DNA of 64,000 nt from Pelomonas sp. BJYL3 (GTDB lineage: Bacteria > Pseudomonadota > Gammaproteobacteria > Burkholderiales > Burkholderiaceae_C). The notes below the pieces were generated by a model that ran no database searches, had not been told where the DNA came from, and saw only the letters and a list, made by a program, of their open reading frames with translations. The translations under genes and the position numbers were made by a program. The stretch lies in the NCBI RefSeq assembly GCF_027257975.1, contig NZ_JANZKX010000002.1:1-64000 (forward strand). Reading direction: 5' to 3'. This document shows, one piece after another, positions 7,801 to 15,423 of the stretch. Each line of letters starts with the position of its first letter. Position 1 is the first letter of the stretch.

Positions 7801-9230
7801 ACCGGCTCGAACAGGCTGCCGTGCCCGGTGAGGGACTCGGCCTTGCCCAGCCACAGCAGCCCGCCGGGCTTGAGCGCGAAATGGAAGAGCTGCACGATGC
7901 GGTCCTGCAGCGACTGCTCCAGGTACATCAGCACATTGCGGCACAGCAGCAGGTCCAGGCGCGAGAAGGGCGTGTCCCGCGCCAGGTTCTGCGGCGCGAA
8001 CATGACGCTGTCCCGCAGCGGCTTGCACACGACGAAGTCGTCTCCCCGGCGGTCGAAGAAACGTGCGAGGCGCTCAGGCGGCATCGCGGCATCGATCGAG
8101 GCCGGATAGACGCCGCGCCGGGCGACGGCCAGCGCCTCCAGGTCGATGTCCGTCCCGAACACCTGCACGGCCGGCGGCAGCCCGCGCTGCTCCAGGGCCT
8201 CGATCAGCAGCATGGCAATGGAATAGCTCTCCTCGCCGGACGAGCAGCCGGGCGTCCAGACGCGCAGCGGCGGGGCGTCGGGCTGGCGCTCGGCCAGCAG
8301 GGCCGGCAGGAGGGTGTCCGCCAGCTCGTCCCAGGCCTCGCCATCGCGGAAGAACTCGGTCACGCCGATGAGGAACTCGGCGGCCAGGGCGGCGCTCTCC
8401 TCGGGGGTGTCGCGCAGCAGCTGCAGGTACTCGCTCAGCTGCTGGCAGCGGCTGCGCACCATCCGCCGGCGCAGACGCCGCCGCAGCATCCCCGGTCGAT
8501 AGAGCTGGAAGTCGTGCCCCGTGCGATCCAGCACCAGGGCCAGGGCCTCATGGAGCAGGTCCTCGCTTTCGGCGCTGACGTCGTCGTCGCCGGCAGCATC
8601 GTCGGGGAGCGGCTGCGGCTGGCGCTTCAGATAGTCCAGCAGAGCCAGGGCCATGGCGCGCGGCGCCATCACCTCGTCCGCCGCGCCGGCGGCGATCGCG
8701 CTCTGCGGCATGCCGGGGAACTCGGCCGTCGCGGGCGTCTGGGCGAAGGTCCAGCCGCCTGCGGCCTTGATGGCCTTGAGCCCCGCGGTGCCATCGTGTT
8801 CGGTGCCGCTGAGCACGATGCCGATGGCGCGGGCGCCGGCATCCTCGGCCAGGCTGGCCATGAAGTGATCGATGGGGCGCAGGCCGGCGGCCCTGTCGAC
8901 GGGCTTGTCCTCGAAGGACAGCACATTGCCCTGCACGCTCATCCAGCATCCGGGCGGCATGACATGGACGCGCCCCCCGCGGATCCTGTCGCCCGCCTGC
9001 ACCTCCTGGGCGGGCAGCATGCCGGCACGCTGCAGCAGCTCGGCCAGGTAGCTGACGTGGTGCGGCGGCAGGTGGGTCAGCACCACGAAGGCCAGCCGCT
9101 CGTCCGGCACCATGGCGCCGAAGAACTCGCGCAACGCCTCCAGGCCTCCCGCAGAGGCCCCGAGTGCCACGATCATCGGGGGCCCCGGCGGGGAAGAGGA
9201 ATCAGCGGGGATGTCGAGGGGCTCGTTCAC
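4857..9230 (-). CDS. CheB-CheR-PAS hybrid sensor histidine kinase with receiver (1457 aa)
   Basis: I chose the GTG at 9230 (VNEPLD) because the CheB domain begins right after it and CGGAG lies upstream. Order: CheB methylesterase about 19-190 with Ser26 (GASAGG), His53 (THLPP) and Asp146 (EHDG) all present; CheR methyltransferase about 222-487 with the SAM site WTPGCSSGEESYS and CRNVLMYLE; a long coiled coil about 645-725, rich in SSTEELESSKEELQ; PAS-like sensors about 727-835, 840-955 and 960-1075; HisKA with His1098 (AHELRNP); HATPase about 1198-1312 (NNASKYTDEGG, DNGAGIS, GGLGLGL); and a receiver with phospho-acceptor Asp1386. There is no membrane segment, so it is cytoplasmic. This type probably links methylation chemistry to a phosphorelay. 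No separate response regulator is adjacent. Confidence 0.95.
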   Translation of the reverse strand: MNEPLDIPADSSSPPGPPMIVALGASAGGLEALREFFGAMVPDERLAFVVLTHLPPHHVSYLAELLQRAGMLPAQEVQAGDRIRGGRVHVMPPGCWMSVQGNVLSFEDKPVDRAAGLRPIDHFMASLAEDAGARAIGIVLSGTEHDGTAGLKAIKAAGGWTFAQTPATAEFPGMPQSAIAAGAADEVMAPRAMALALLDYLKRQPQPLPDDAAGDDDVSAESEDLLHEALALVLDRTGHDFQLYRPGMLRRRLRRRMVRSRCQQLSEYLQLLRDTPEESAALAAEFLIGVTEFFRDGEAWDELADTLLPALLAERQPDAPPLRVWTPGCSSGEESYSIAMLLIEALEQRGLPPAVQVFGTDIDLEALAVARRGVYPASIDAAMPPERLARFFDRRGDDFVVCKPLRDSVMFAPQNLARDTPFSRLDLLLCRNVLMYLEQSLQDRIVQLFHFALKPGGLLWLGKAESLTGHGSLFEPVSRPMRVYRRLGGRSHLPRGFMAPLSPAAESAYRAADRSLAAGDVLRLHLTGREVSAAVLIDREGRALHYHGDTGRFLAPQGDATQELLRTVRSELKPAMRLLIRQAFSEGAATSRQIALQDGLLTKQVLIQAEPVQGKAGRGAFVVTFTASGRAPGPAAPVPPAGEGLSELEESRRELAQALEDAERSNEELRLASEEASSLNEELQSSTEELESSKEELQSLNEELATVNAQLEERMAEMARHADDLSNLLESTALAAILLDSEMRIRRFTPAAMQLFSLRAGDEGRLLSDIASRVEDPQFGQEARRTFDLRQTSDAEISSPDGRLYLRRLQPFLTQTGEVDGVVATYIDITVIRNAAQQVRQLASVLDHSNDAVLTLDPQGLILNWNQGAERIFGYTAAQARQLTIFDLVPPEYQDGTRRLMRRALEAGAAGPADVLRCTRGGHRINVSVVMSALRNEQGMPAALLSTERDITERRRIESEVRFRRLADDIPALLRVEDRQGLAQFVNRACTEFTGATMDMLLGSGWLEFVHPQDRQRYLAEQTRAYAARARLEIDIRLRRHDGVPRWTRSISVPHVGGDGEFAGYVALMLDIDDRKLAERELMDAHRRKDEFLAMLAHELRNPLAPIRNAAQLLSRQDASGETAAWAVGVIERQTQAMSRLLDSLLDVARIARGKTELELAPVELRVVIERSIEVSQALIDSRGQVLRVELPDEALLINGDLVRLTQVFANLLNNASKYTDEGGEIQVKACVQGRQVLVQVGDNGAGISADMLPRVFDLFSQADRTLDRAKGGLGLGLTLVRQLVELHRGEVTASSPGLGKGSTFSVHLPLLEPLPKSPAQAQASPAAPRASALARRVLVVDDNVDAAQMLGAILQLHGHEVCLAFDGARALALADQQPFDVIILDIGLPGLDGYQVARTLRGRAAMSGVTLIALTGYGLKEDVDRARSAGCDTHFVKPVDADALLQRIEQAPQRSP

Positions 9231-9459
9231 GGTGCTCCGGGTGAGGGTTGCACCGCGCGCATGACGCCGTTCGCTGCGGAGGCCGCCCCGGATGGGTGGT
9301 TCTCGCACTGTGCCTATGCCTGTGCCCGGGCAGTCTACTCCCTGCGTGGTTCGCCTCGCCGGCATGCCCCACTTCGCGGGTGGGCCTCTGTCGACTCCAT
9401 TCAATACCCCAGCCGCCCGAGCTGCGAGACTGCTGCGGCCGACACCATCACCCTCCACC

Positions 9460-10146
9460 ATGGCCCCCATCGTTCTCCAGCAGGTCCAGAAGACCTACCG
9501 CATGGATGCCGTCAGCGTTCCGGCGCTGCGCGACATCAGCCTCCAGCTCTCATCGGGGCGCTTCAGCGTGATCGCTGGCGCCTCGGGCAGCGGCAAGACC
9601 ACCCTGCTCAACATCATCGGCTGCCTGGACCAGGCGGATGCGGGCGAGGTGCAGGTGCTGGGCGAGTCCGTGCGCAGCCTCAGCGACAACCAGCTGGCCG
9701 ACCTGCGCGCGCGGCGCCTGGGCTTCGTGTTCCAGAACTTCAACCTGCTGCCGGTGCTGAACGCCTACGAGAACGTCGAGTACCCCACGCTGCGCCTGGG
9801 CCTGTCCGCGGCGCAGCGCCGTGAGCGCGTGGGCAGCCTGCTGGAGGCCGTGGGCCTGGCCGAGTTCGCCCGGCACCGCCCGGGGCAGCTGTCCGGCGGG
9901 CAGCGGCAGCGGGTGGCCGTGGCCCGCGCCCTGGCCAACGAGCCCGAGCTGGTGCTGGCCGACGAGCCCACGGCCAACCTGGACAGCAGCACCGGCGCCA
10001 CCATCATCGCGCTGATGCGCCGGCTGCAGCGCGAGCGTGGCGTGAGCTTCGTGTTCTCCTCGCATGACCAGCAGCTGCTGGCCGAGGCCGACGAGGTCTT
10101 CCACATCAAGGACGGCGTCATCGACCGCCAGGAGGTCCGCGCATGA
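9460..10146 (+). CDS. ABC transporter ATP-binding protein, LolD/MacB type (228 aa)
   Basis: The ATG at 9460 (MAPIVLQQVQKTY) starts directly at the domain; upstream in-frame codons are low-complexity. The protein carries Walker A GASGSGKTT, the Q-loop (FVFQNFNLLPVLNAYENV), the signature LSGGQRQR and Walker B VLADEPTANLDS, plus the switch His in SSHDQQ. Length and the NLLPVLNAYENVEYP segment fit the LolD/MacB subfamily, which powers extrusion or lipoprotein release rather than import. Its stop overlaps the permease start (ATGA), so the two are translationally coupled. It heads a four-gene operon running to 13634. Confidence 0.93.
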   Translation: MAPIVLQQVQKTYRMDAVSVPALRDISLQLSSGRFSVIAGASGSGKTTLLNIIGCLDQADAGEVQVLGESVRSLSDNQLADLRARRLGFVFQNFNLLPVLNAYENVEYPTLRLGLSAAQRRERVGSLLEAVGLAEFARHRPGQLSGGQRQRVAVARALANEPELVLADEPTANLDSSTGATIIALMRRLQRERGVSFVFSSHDQQLLAEADEVFHIKDGVIDRQEVRA

Positions 10147-11549
10147 ACGCCACGACCTTCAAGCTGGCCCTGCGCAACCTGCTGCGCAACCGCCGCCGCT
10201 CCCTGACCACCCTGCTGGCCATGGTGGTGGGGCTGGGCGCCATCCTGATCTTCGGCGGCTACAGCCGCAATGCCATCCTGGGCATGGAGACGGGCTTCAT
10301 CCAGCTCCACGGCCATCTGCAGGTGCAGCGCCAGGGCTACTTCCTCTACGGCAGCGGCAATCCGGCCAGCTACGGCATCAAGGATTACGAGGCCCTGATG
10401 CAGCGCATTCGCGGCGATGCGGTGCTGGGCCCCATGGTCAGCGTGGTGACGGCCAAGCTGGAGCTGGGCGGGCTGGCCGGGCATTTCGCCGCCAACCAGT
10501 CCACGCCGGTGGCCGCCGCCGGCATCGAGCCCGAGGGCCAGGCCGCGCTGCGCCGCTGGGACGAGTACGGCGCCGCCATGTACTCCGCCCCGCGGGACCT
10601 GCGCGGCAGCCCGCCCAATGCCGTCGTCATCGGCCTGGGCGTGGCCCGCAAGCTGCAGCTGTGCGCGGAGCTGCAGGTGGCCGACTGCCCGCCGCCGCCC
10701 GAGGCGGAGCCGAGCGGCACGCAGGAGGGCATCCCCGCCGACATCGCGGCCCTCAGCAGCGAGCAGGCCCAGGCGCGGCAGGCGGGCCCGCAGGATCCGG
10801 TGCAGATCGAGATGCTGGCCTCCAGCCTGCGCGGTGCGCCCAATGTGGTCGCCCTGCAGGTGCTGCGGGCCGAGAACTTCGGCCTCAAGGAATTCGATGA
10901 CCGCGCCACCGTGATGCACCTCGCCCAGGCGCAGAAGCTGGTCTACGGCGGGCAGGCGCCGCAGGTGACGGCGCTGCAGATCCAGCTGAAGCACACCGCC
11001 GGGCTGCCACTGGCGCAGGCGCGGCTGAACGCCCTGCTGAAGGAGCCGGGCGTGAGCACGCAGGCCCTGGAGGTGCTGGACTTCATGACCCTGGCGCCCA
11101 TGTACCGCCAGAGCCTGGAGTTCTTCGATTCCATGTTCGGCTTCATCGCCGTGCTGATCGGCGTCATCGTGCTCTTCACCGTGGGCAACACCATGAGCAC
11201 GGCGGTGATGGAGCGCACGGTCGAGATCGGCACGCTGCGCGCCATCGGCGACCGCCGCAGCGGCATCCGCGGCCTTTTCCTGGCCGAGGGCCTGCTGCTG
11301 GGCCTGATCGGCGTGGTGCTGGGCCTGCTGGTGGCCCTGGTCGTCGCCGCGCTGATCAACCGCGCCGGCCTGAGCTGGACGCCGCCCGGCTATGTCTATG
11401 CCTACCCCATCCGCGTGCGTCTGCTGGGCGACTGGGGCCTGCTGCTGGGCAGCGCTGCGGGCCTGCTGAGCGTGGCCCTGCTCTCGGCCTGGTGGCCGGC
11501 GCAGCGGGCGGCGCGGCTGCAGATCGTCGAGGCCCTGCGCCATGTCTGA
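10143..11549 (+). CDS. ABC transporter permease, FtsX/MacB family (468 aa)
   Basis: The MacB-like layout is one N-terminal membrane helix (about residues 18-42, LLAMVVGLGAILIFGGY), a large periplasmic region of roughly 280 residues with two Cys, then an FtsX domain with three helices (FGFIAVLIGVIVLF; LFLAEGLLLGLIGVVLGLLVALVVA; LLLGSAAGLLSVALL). The cytoplasmic loop MERTVEIGTLRAIGDRRSGI is the standard coupling segment of the family, and LRNLLRNRRRSLTTLLA is the usual start. It is the inner-membrane subunit for the ATPase at 9460. The mechanotransmission class suggests it works on an envelope substrate handed to the next gene product. Confidence 0.93.
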   Translation: MNATTFKLALRNLLRNRRRSLTTLLAMVVGLGAILIFGGYSRNAILGMETGFIQLHGHLQVQRQGYFLYGSGNPASYGIKDYEALMQRIRGDAVLGPMVSVVTAKLELGGLAGHFAANQSTPVAAAGIEPEGQAALRRWDEYGAAMYSAPRDLRGSPPNAVVIGLGVARKLQLCAELQVADCPPPPEAEPSGTQEGIPADIAALSSEQAQARQAGPQDPVQIEMLASSLRGAPNVVALQVLRAENFGLKEFDDRATVMHLAQAQKLVYGGQAPQVTALQIQLKHTAGLPLAQARLNALLKEPGVSTQALEVLDFMTLAPMYRQSLEFFDSMFGFIAVLIGVIVLFTVGNTMSTAVMERTVEIGTLRAIGDRRSGIRGLFLAEGLLLGLIGVVLGLLVALVVAALINRAGLSWTPPGYVYAYPIRVRLLGDWGLLLGSAAGLLSVALLSAWWPAQRAARLQIVEALRHV

Positions 11550-12342
11550 GGAGAAGACCGTGCCGATACTTCCATCCCGTCGTGAGTGCCTGGCCCTGGC
11601 CGCCTTGCTGTGTGCCGGAGGCCTGGCCCACGCCGCCACCGATCCCCAGGCCCTGCTGGCCGCCAGCGACGCGGTGCGCAACCCCGATCACGGCTTCGGC
11701 CTGACCAACACCCTGCTGGAGTACCGCCAGGGCAAGCAGACCGACAGCAGCACGCTGGCCGTCTATTCCAAGGCCGACGCCAGCGGGCAGTTCCGCAGCC
11801 TGGTCCGCTTCATGGCCCCGGCGCGCGACACCAGCAAGCTGATGCTCTACAGCGGCAAGGACCTCTGGTTCTACGACCCCGCCAACCGCGCCAGCATCCG
11901 GCTCTCGCCCCAGCAGCGCCTGCTGGGCCAGGCCTCCAACGGCGACGTGGTGACGGTCAACCTGGCCCGCGACTACCAGGCCACCGAGGCCGTGGAGGAA
12001 GAGGTCAGCGACGGCGACCGCCAGAAGCGGCGCAGCTACCGACTGAGCCTCTCCGCGCGCAATGCAGACGCCAGCTACCACCGCATCCTGCTGTGGATCG
12101 CCGTGGACGGCCTGCGGCCGCTGAAGGCGCAGTTCATGGCCGAGAGCGGCGCCCTGCTCAAGACCGCCTTCTACCGCCGCTACCAGACGCAGCTGGGCGC
12201 CGAGCGGCCCACCGAGACCGTCATCATCGATGGCCTGGACCCCAGCTGGGTCACCGTCATGCGCCTGAGCGACTGGGCGCGGCGGGACGTGCCCGAGGCC
12301 TGGCTGCAGCGCGACTACCTGCCGCGCTTCAAGCCGGAATGA
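11542..12342 (+). CDS. LolA-like outer-membrane lipoprotein-sorting protein (266 aa)
   Basis: The start overlaps the permease stop by 8 bp. The signal peptide is LALAALLCAGGLAHA. The mature part has the pattern of LolA-like (pfam17131 type) proteins: DAVRNPDHGFGLTNTLLEYRQGK, LVRFMAPARDTSKLMLYSGKDLWFYDP and RLLGQASNGDVVTVNLARDYQ. These form an open beta-barrel that carries acylated or hydrophobic cargo through the periplasm. No lipobox is seen, so it should be soluble periplasmic. The position between an FtsX-type ABC transporter and an outer-membrane barrel supports a carrier role; the cargo is not known. Confidence 0.85.
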   Translation: MSEEKTVPILPSRRECLALAALLCAGGLAHAATDPQALLAASDAVRNPDHGFGLTNTLLEYRQGKQTDSSTLAVYSKADASGQFRSLVRFMAPARDTSKLMLYSGKDLWFYDPANRASIRLSPQQRLLGQASNGDVVTVNLARDYQATEAVEEEVSDGDRQKRRSYRLSLSARNADASYHRILLWIAVDGLRPLKAQFMAESGALLKTAFYRRYQTQLGAERPTETVIIDGLDPSWVTVMRLSDWARRDVPEAWLQRDYLPRFKPE

Positions 12343-13634
12343 GGCCCATGCCACGACACAGAGGCCTCGCCCTGGCCCTGGCCCTGATGGCTGGCACCGC
12401 CGCGGCGCAGGGCACGGTCCCCCCTGACGAAGACCAGGCCCTGCGCCTGGCCGACCTCGCCCCCGACGCGCCCGCCCCTCCTTCGGGCAAGACCTGGCAC
12501 GGCCATGCCGAACTGGCCTGGGGTCGCGCGCTGCAGCGCAGCCTGGCGGGCCCGGAGACCTGGCAGGCGCAGCAGCGCCAATCCCTGCTGGTGCAGGGCG
12601 AGGTCCAGGCCGGCCCGGACCTGCGCTGGCTGGGCACCGCCCGCCTGGATCACAGCGATCCCGCGCAGGCGCCCTACCCTCAGGCCCTGCTGAGCCTGCA
12701 GGAGGCCTATGCCTCCTGGCGCATCAGCGAGCAGCTGCTGCTGGACGCCGGCCGCATCAACGCCCGACAGGGCCTGGGCACGGGCTACAACCCCAGCGAC
12801 TTCCTGCGCAGCGGCGCCCTGCGCTCCCAGATCTCGGCAGACCCGGCCAGCCTCAAGACCAACCGCCTGGGCACGGTGATGCTGCGTGCCCAGCGCCTGT
12901 GGGAAGGCGGTGCGCTGACGGCGCTCGTGGCCCCCAAGCTGGCCGAGGCGTCCAGCCAGGCCGGGCTCAGTGCCGATCTGGGTGCCACCAACGAGCGCAG
13001 CCGCTGGCTGCTCAGCTGGAGCCAGCGCTGGAGCGAGGACCTGCAGCCGCAGTGGTCCCTCTATGGCGCGGACGGCCAGTCGCCGCAGCTGGGCTTCAAC
13101 CTCAGCAGCCTGCTCGGGCAGGCCACCGTGCTCTACCTCGAATGGGCCGGCGGGCGGGCGCCCGACGCCATCGCGCAAGCCCTGACCCCGCCCGGCGCAC
13201 CTCGCCACTGGCAGCAGCGCCTGGCCACCGGCCTGCGCTACACGGCCGGCAACAAGCTCTCGCTGACCCTCGAATGGGCCCACGACAGCGCCGCCCCCGA
13301 TCGCCAGGGCTGGCAGCAGCTGCAGACCCAGCCCGCGGCCTACCTTGCCTACCGCCGCTGGGCCCACACGGCCCAGGCGCTCAACACCCGCGGCCAGTGG
13401 GGCCTCTACGCCAACTGGCCCGACCTGCTGGGCTGGCAGCATCTGGACCTCAATGCCCTGCTGCGCCTCAACCCCGAGGACCACAGCCGCATGCAGTGGC
13501 TGGAGCTGCGCTACCGCTGGCCGGGGCTGGACCTGGCGCTGCAGTGGCAGGCCCAGCAGGGCCGGCCGGGCAGCGAGTACGGCAGCCTGCCGCAGGCGCG
13601 GGCCTGGCAGCTGAGCGTGCGGGGCTATTTCTGA
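12339..13634 (+). CDS. Putative outer-membrane beta-barrel protein (431 aa)
   Basis: The ATG at 12339 overlaps the preceding stop (ATGA); a second Met three codons later is possible. A signal peptide (GLALALALMAGTAAAQG) is followed by alternating strands rich in aromatics and a C-terminal aromatic (SVRGYF), the typical outer-membrane insertion signal. Recognisable strand stretches include LLDAGRINARQGLGTGYNPSDF, LSWSQRW and LYLEWAGG. No specific porin family is recognised with confidence; it resembles barrel partners of LolA-like/ABC operons. It is probably the terminal outer-membrane component of the pathway. It converges with the gene at 13644, with 9 bp between the stops. Confidence 0.75.
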   Translation: MRPMPRHRGLALALALMAGTAAAQGTVPPDEDQALRLADLAPDAPAPPSGKTWHGHAELAWGRALQRSLAGPETWQAQQRQSLLVQGEVQAGPDLRWLGTARLDHSDPAQAPYPQALLSLQEAYASWRISEQLLLDAGRINARQGLGTGYNPSDFLRSGALRSQISADPASLKTNRLGTVMLRAQRLWEGGALTALVAPKLAEASSQAGLSADLGATNERSRWLLSWSQRWSEDLQPQWSLYGADGQSPQLGFNLSSLLGQATVLYLEWAGGRAPDAIAQALTPPGAPRHWQQRLATGLRYTAGNKLSLTLEWAHDSAAPDRQGWQQLQTQPAAYLAYRRWAHTAQALNTRGQWGLYANWPDLLGWQHLDLNALLRLNPEDHSRMQWLELRYRWPGLDLALQWQAQQGRPGSEYGSLPQARAWQLSVRGYF

Positions 13635-13643
13635 CGGCAGCGT

Positions 13644-14291
13644 TCAATAGCCCAGCGTGAAGCGCTGGCGCACGAACTGCGGCTGCTCGGCCTCGGCCAC
13701 CAGGGCGGCGGCCAGGTCGGCCACGGTGACGCGGCTGTGGCCTTCGGCGTCGAAGACCGGCTCGTCACGGCCGAGGCGGTAGACGCCCGTGCGATCGCCC
13801 GGCTCCAGGTGCATGGCGGGGGACAGAAAGGTCCAGTCCAGGCCCGCGCCCTCCTCGCCCTTGAGGCGGTTCAGGGCCTCGCGGGCGGCCAGGGCGCCGG
13901 CCTTCCATTCGGCCGGGAACTCCGGTGTGTCGACCAGCTGCACGCCCGGCGCGATGAAGAGGCTGCCGGCGCCGCCGACCACCAGCAGGCGCTTGACGCC
14001 CGCGGCCTTGACGCCGGCATTGATGGCGGCGGAGCCGCGCAGGAACTCGTCGTGCAGGTCGGCATGGCCCCAGCCGGGGTTGTAGGCGCTGATCACGGCG
14101 TCCACGCCACGCACGGCGGTGGCCACGGCGCTGGCGTCGGTGACGTCGGCCTTCACGGCCTGCAGACCGGGCTGGGCGGCCAGCTTGCCCGGGTCACGGA
14201 CCAGGGCCCGCACCTCGTGGCCGCGGGCCAGGAGTTCCTTCAGCAGCGCGCTGCCCACAAAGCCGGTGGCGCCAATCAGAGCGATCTTCAT
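13644..14291 (-). CDS. NAD(P)-binding oxidoreductase, atypical SDR/NmrA-like (215 aa)
   Basis: The N-terminus MKIALIGATGFVGSALLKEL has the Rossmann GATGxVG motif of atypical short-chain dehydrogenases. VRALVRDPGK follows, then DVTDASAVATAVRGVDAVISAY. The LLVVGGAGSLFI and WTFLSPAMHLEPGDRTG segments are typical of the YwnB/YeiB-like group of NAD(P)H-binding proteins. There is no classical Tyr-x3-Lys catalytic pair, as usual for this group. It is cytoplasmic. It is divergent from a LysR regulator 199 bp away, which is likely to control it; the substrate is unknown. Confidence 0.88.
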   Translation of the reverse strand: MKIALIGATGFVGSALLKELLARGHEVRALVRDPGKLAAQPGLQAVKADVTDASAVATAVRGVDAVISAYNPGWGHADLHDEFLRGSAAINAGVKAAGVKRLLVVGGAGSLFIAPGVQLVDTPEFPAEWKAGALAAREALNRLKGEEGAGLDWTFLSPAMHLEPGDRTGVYRLGRDEPVFDAEGHSRVTVADLAAALVAEAEQPQFVRQRFTLGY

Positions 14292-14423
14292 ACGATGTCC
14301 TTTCAGTGGGCGACCGCCATGGGTGACTGCGGCGGCCGCGGTGTTGCGATGGGATGAACTTTAAAAACTTCACAGTCCCGTGATAAGACGGCAGAATTCG
14401 CCAGCACTGTTTAGAAAATCTTC

Positions 14424-14510
14424 ATGCTTGAGCTGTCGGAACACATGGAAAGCGCCATGCTTGAGCCGTTGAAACGCAGGGGGAGACGCCATGCTTGATC
14501 AGTTGAAGCG
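14424..14510 (+). repeat. Three tandem copies of the LysR gene start region (33/34-bp period)
   Basis: CATGCTTGA recurs with ATGs at 14424, 14457 and 14491, each followed by a diverged copy of the next ~20 nt (GCTGTCGGAAC, GCCGTTGAAAC, TCAGTTGAAGC). The third copy is the real gene start. The first two are spaced 33 bp, in frame with each other, and the third is 34 bp on, out of frame. The first two copies therefore lie in the leader and provide decoy start codons. Confidence 0.75.
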
Positions 14511-15423
14511 CATGGCCGTGCTGGCCACCGTCATCGAGCAGGGCAGCTTTGCCGGTGCCGCCCGCCAGCTGCAGACCAGCACCTCGGCCGTCAGCCAGCA
14601 GGTGCGGGCCCTGGAGCGGGACATGGGCGTGACCCTGCTGCACCGCTCCACCCGCAAGCTGAGCCTCACCCCCGCCGGCAGCCGCTTCCACGAGGGCTGC
14701 GCCGCCATGCTGGCCGCCGCGCGCGAGGCCCAGACGCAGCTGCACCAGCTGCGCGACGCGCCCGAGGGCGAGCTGCGGGTGGCCGCGCCCGTGGGCTTTG
14801 CCCGCCAGCTGGGCCCGGCCCTGGCGCCACTGCTGGCCACGCATCCCGCCCTGCGCCTGCACCTGGAGGTGGATGACGGCTTCACGGATCTCGTCGAGAA
14901 GCGCATCGACCTCGCCATCCGCTTCGGCCGTCTGCCCGACAGCGCCTGGGTGGGCACGCGCATCGGCGAGAAGGGCGTCTCGCTCTATGCCGCGCCCGCC
15001 TACCTCGCCCGCCACGGCGTGCCCACGCTGGAGACCCTGCCCGCGCACGACTGGCTGCTGCTGCGCCCCGACGCCGGCAGCCGCCACCGCCTGCCGCTGC
15101 CCGGGCCCGGCAGCCGGGTGCTGGAGGTCCAGGCCCGCGCCACCAGCAACAATCAGCTGAGCCTTCAGCAGCTCTGCGAGGCCGGCCTGGGCCTGGCCCT
15201 GCTGAGCCCCGGTGACGTGGGCGAAGCTGCGCAGTCCGGCCGCCTGCTGGCCCTGCTGCCGGAGCTGGCCTGGCCCGCCCTGCCCATCCACGCCCTGAGC
15301 CCGCAGCGCGACGCCCAGCCTGCCAAGGTGCGGCATGCCATCGCGGCGCTGCGCCAGTTCTTCCAGGCGGGCGGGCAAACTGCCGGCAAGCCCGCCACCG
15401 ATCCCCATCGAGAAACCCCATGA
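14491..15423 (+). CDS. LysR family transcriptional regulator (310 aa)
   Basis: An N-terminal winged HTH (about 1-60) reads MLDQLKRMAVLATVIEQGSFAGAARQLQTS, with VSQQVRALERDMGVTLLHRSTRKLSLT as the recognition and wing segment. A LysR substrate domain follows from about residue 90. The chosen ATG has GGGGGAGA about 7 nt upstream. It is divergent from the NAD(P)-binding gene and translationally coupled (ATGA) to a CoA-transferase; either could be its target. The DxGFTDLVEKRIDLAIRFGRLPDS segment is typical of the CrgA-like group, whose members often sense aromatic or quinone stress, but the ligand here is unknown. Confidence 0.93.
   Translation: MLDQLKRMAVLATVIEQGSFAGAARQLQTSTSAVSQQVRALERDMGVTLLHRSTRKLSLTPAGSRFHEGCAAMLAAAREAQTQLHQLRDAPEGELRVAAPVGFARQLGPALAPLLATHPALRLHLEVDDGFTDLVEKRIDLAIRFGRLPDSAWVGTRIGEKGVSLYAAPAYLARHGVPTLETLPAHDWLLLRPDAGSRHRLPLPGPGSRVLEVQARATSNNQLSLQQLCEAGLGLALLSPGDVGEAAQSGRLLALLPELAWPALPIHALSPQRDAQPAKVRHAIAALRQFFQAGGQTAGKPATDPHRETP

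Noticed and set aside
4707-9824. A very long + strand open frame (over 1700 codons)
   Set aside because: It is the antisense shadow of the hybrid kinase in GC-rich DNA, has Gln/Ala/Arg-rich low-complexity content and no start signal; its end overlaps the ABC ATPase in another frame.
13175-13189. A one-mismatch copy of the 15-mer inside the barrel gene, and another at 22949-22962
   Set aside because: Both read as AQALT/P-coding sequence in frame, so coding constraint explains them; not counted as repeat copies.
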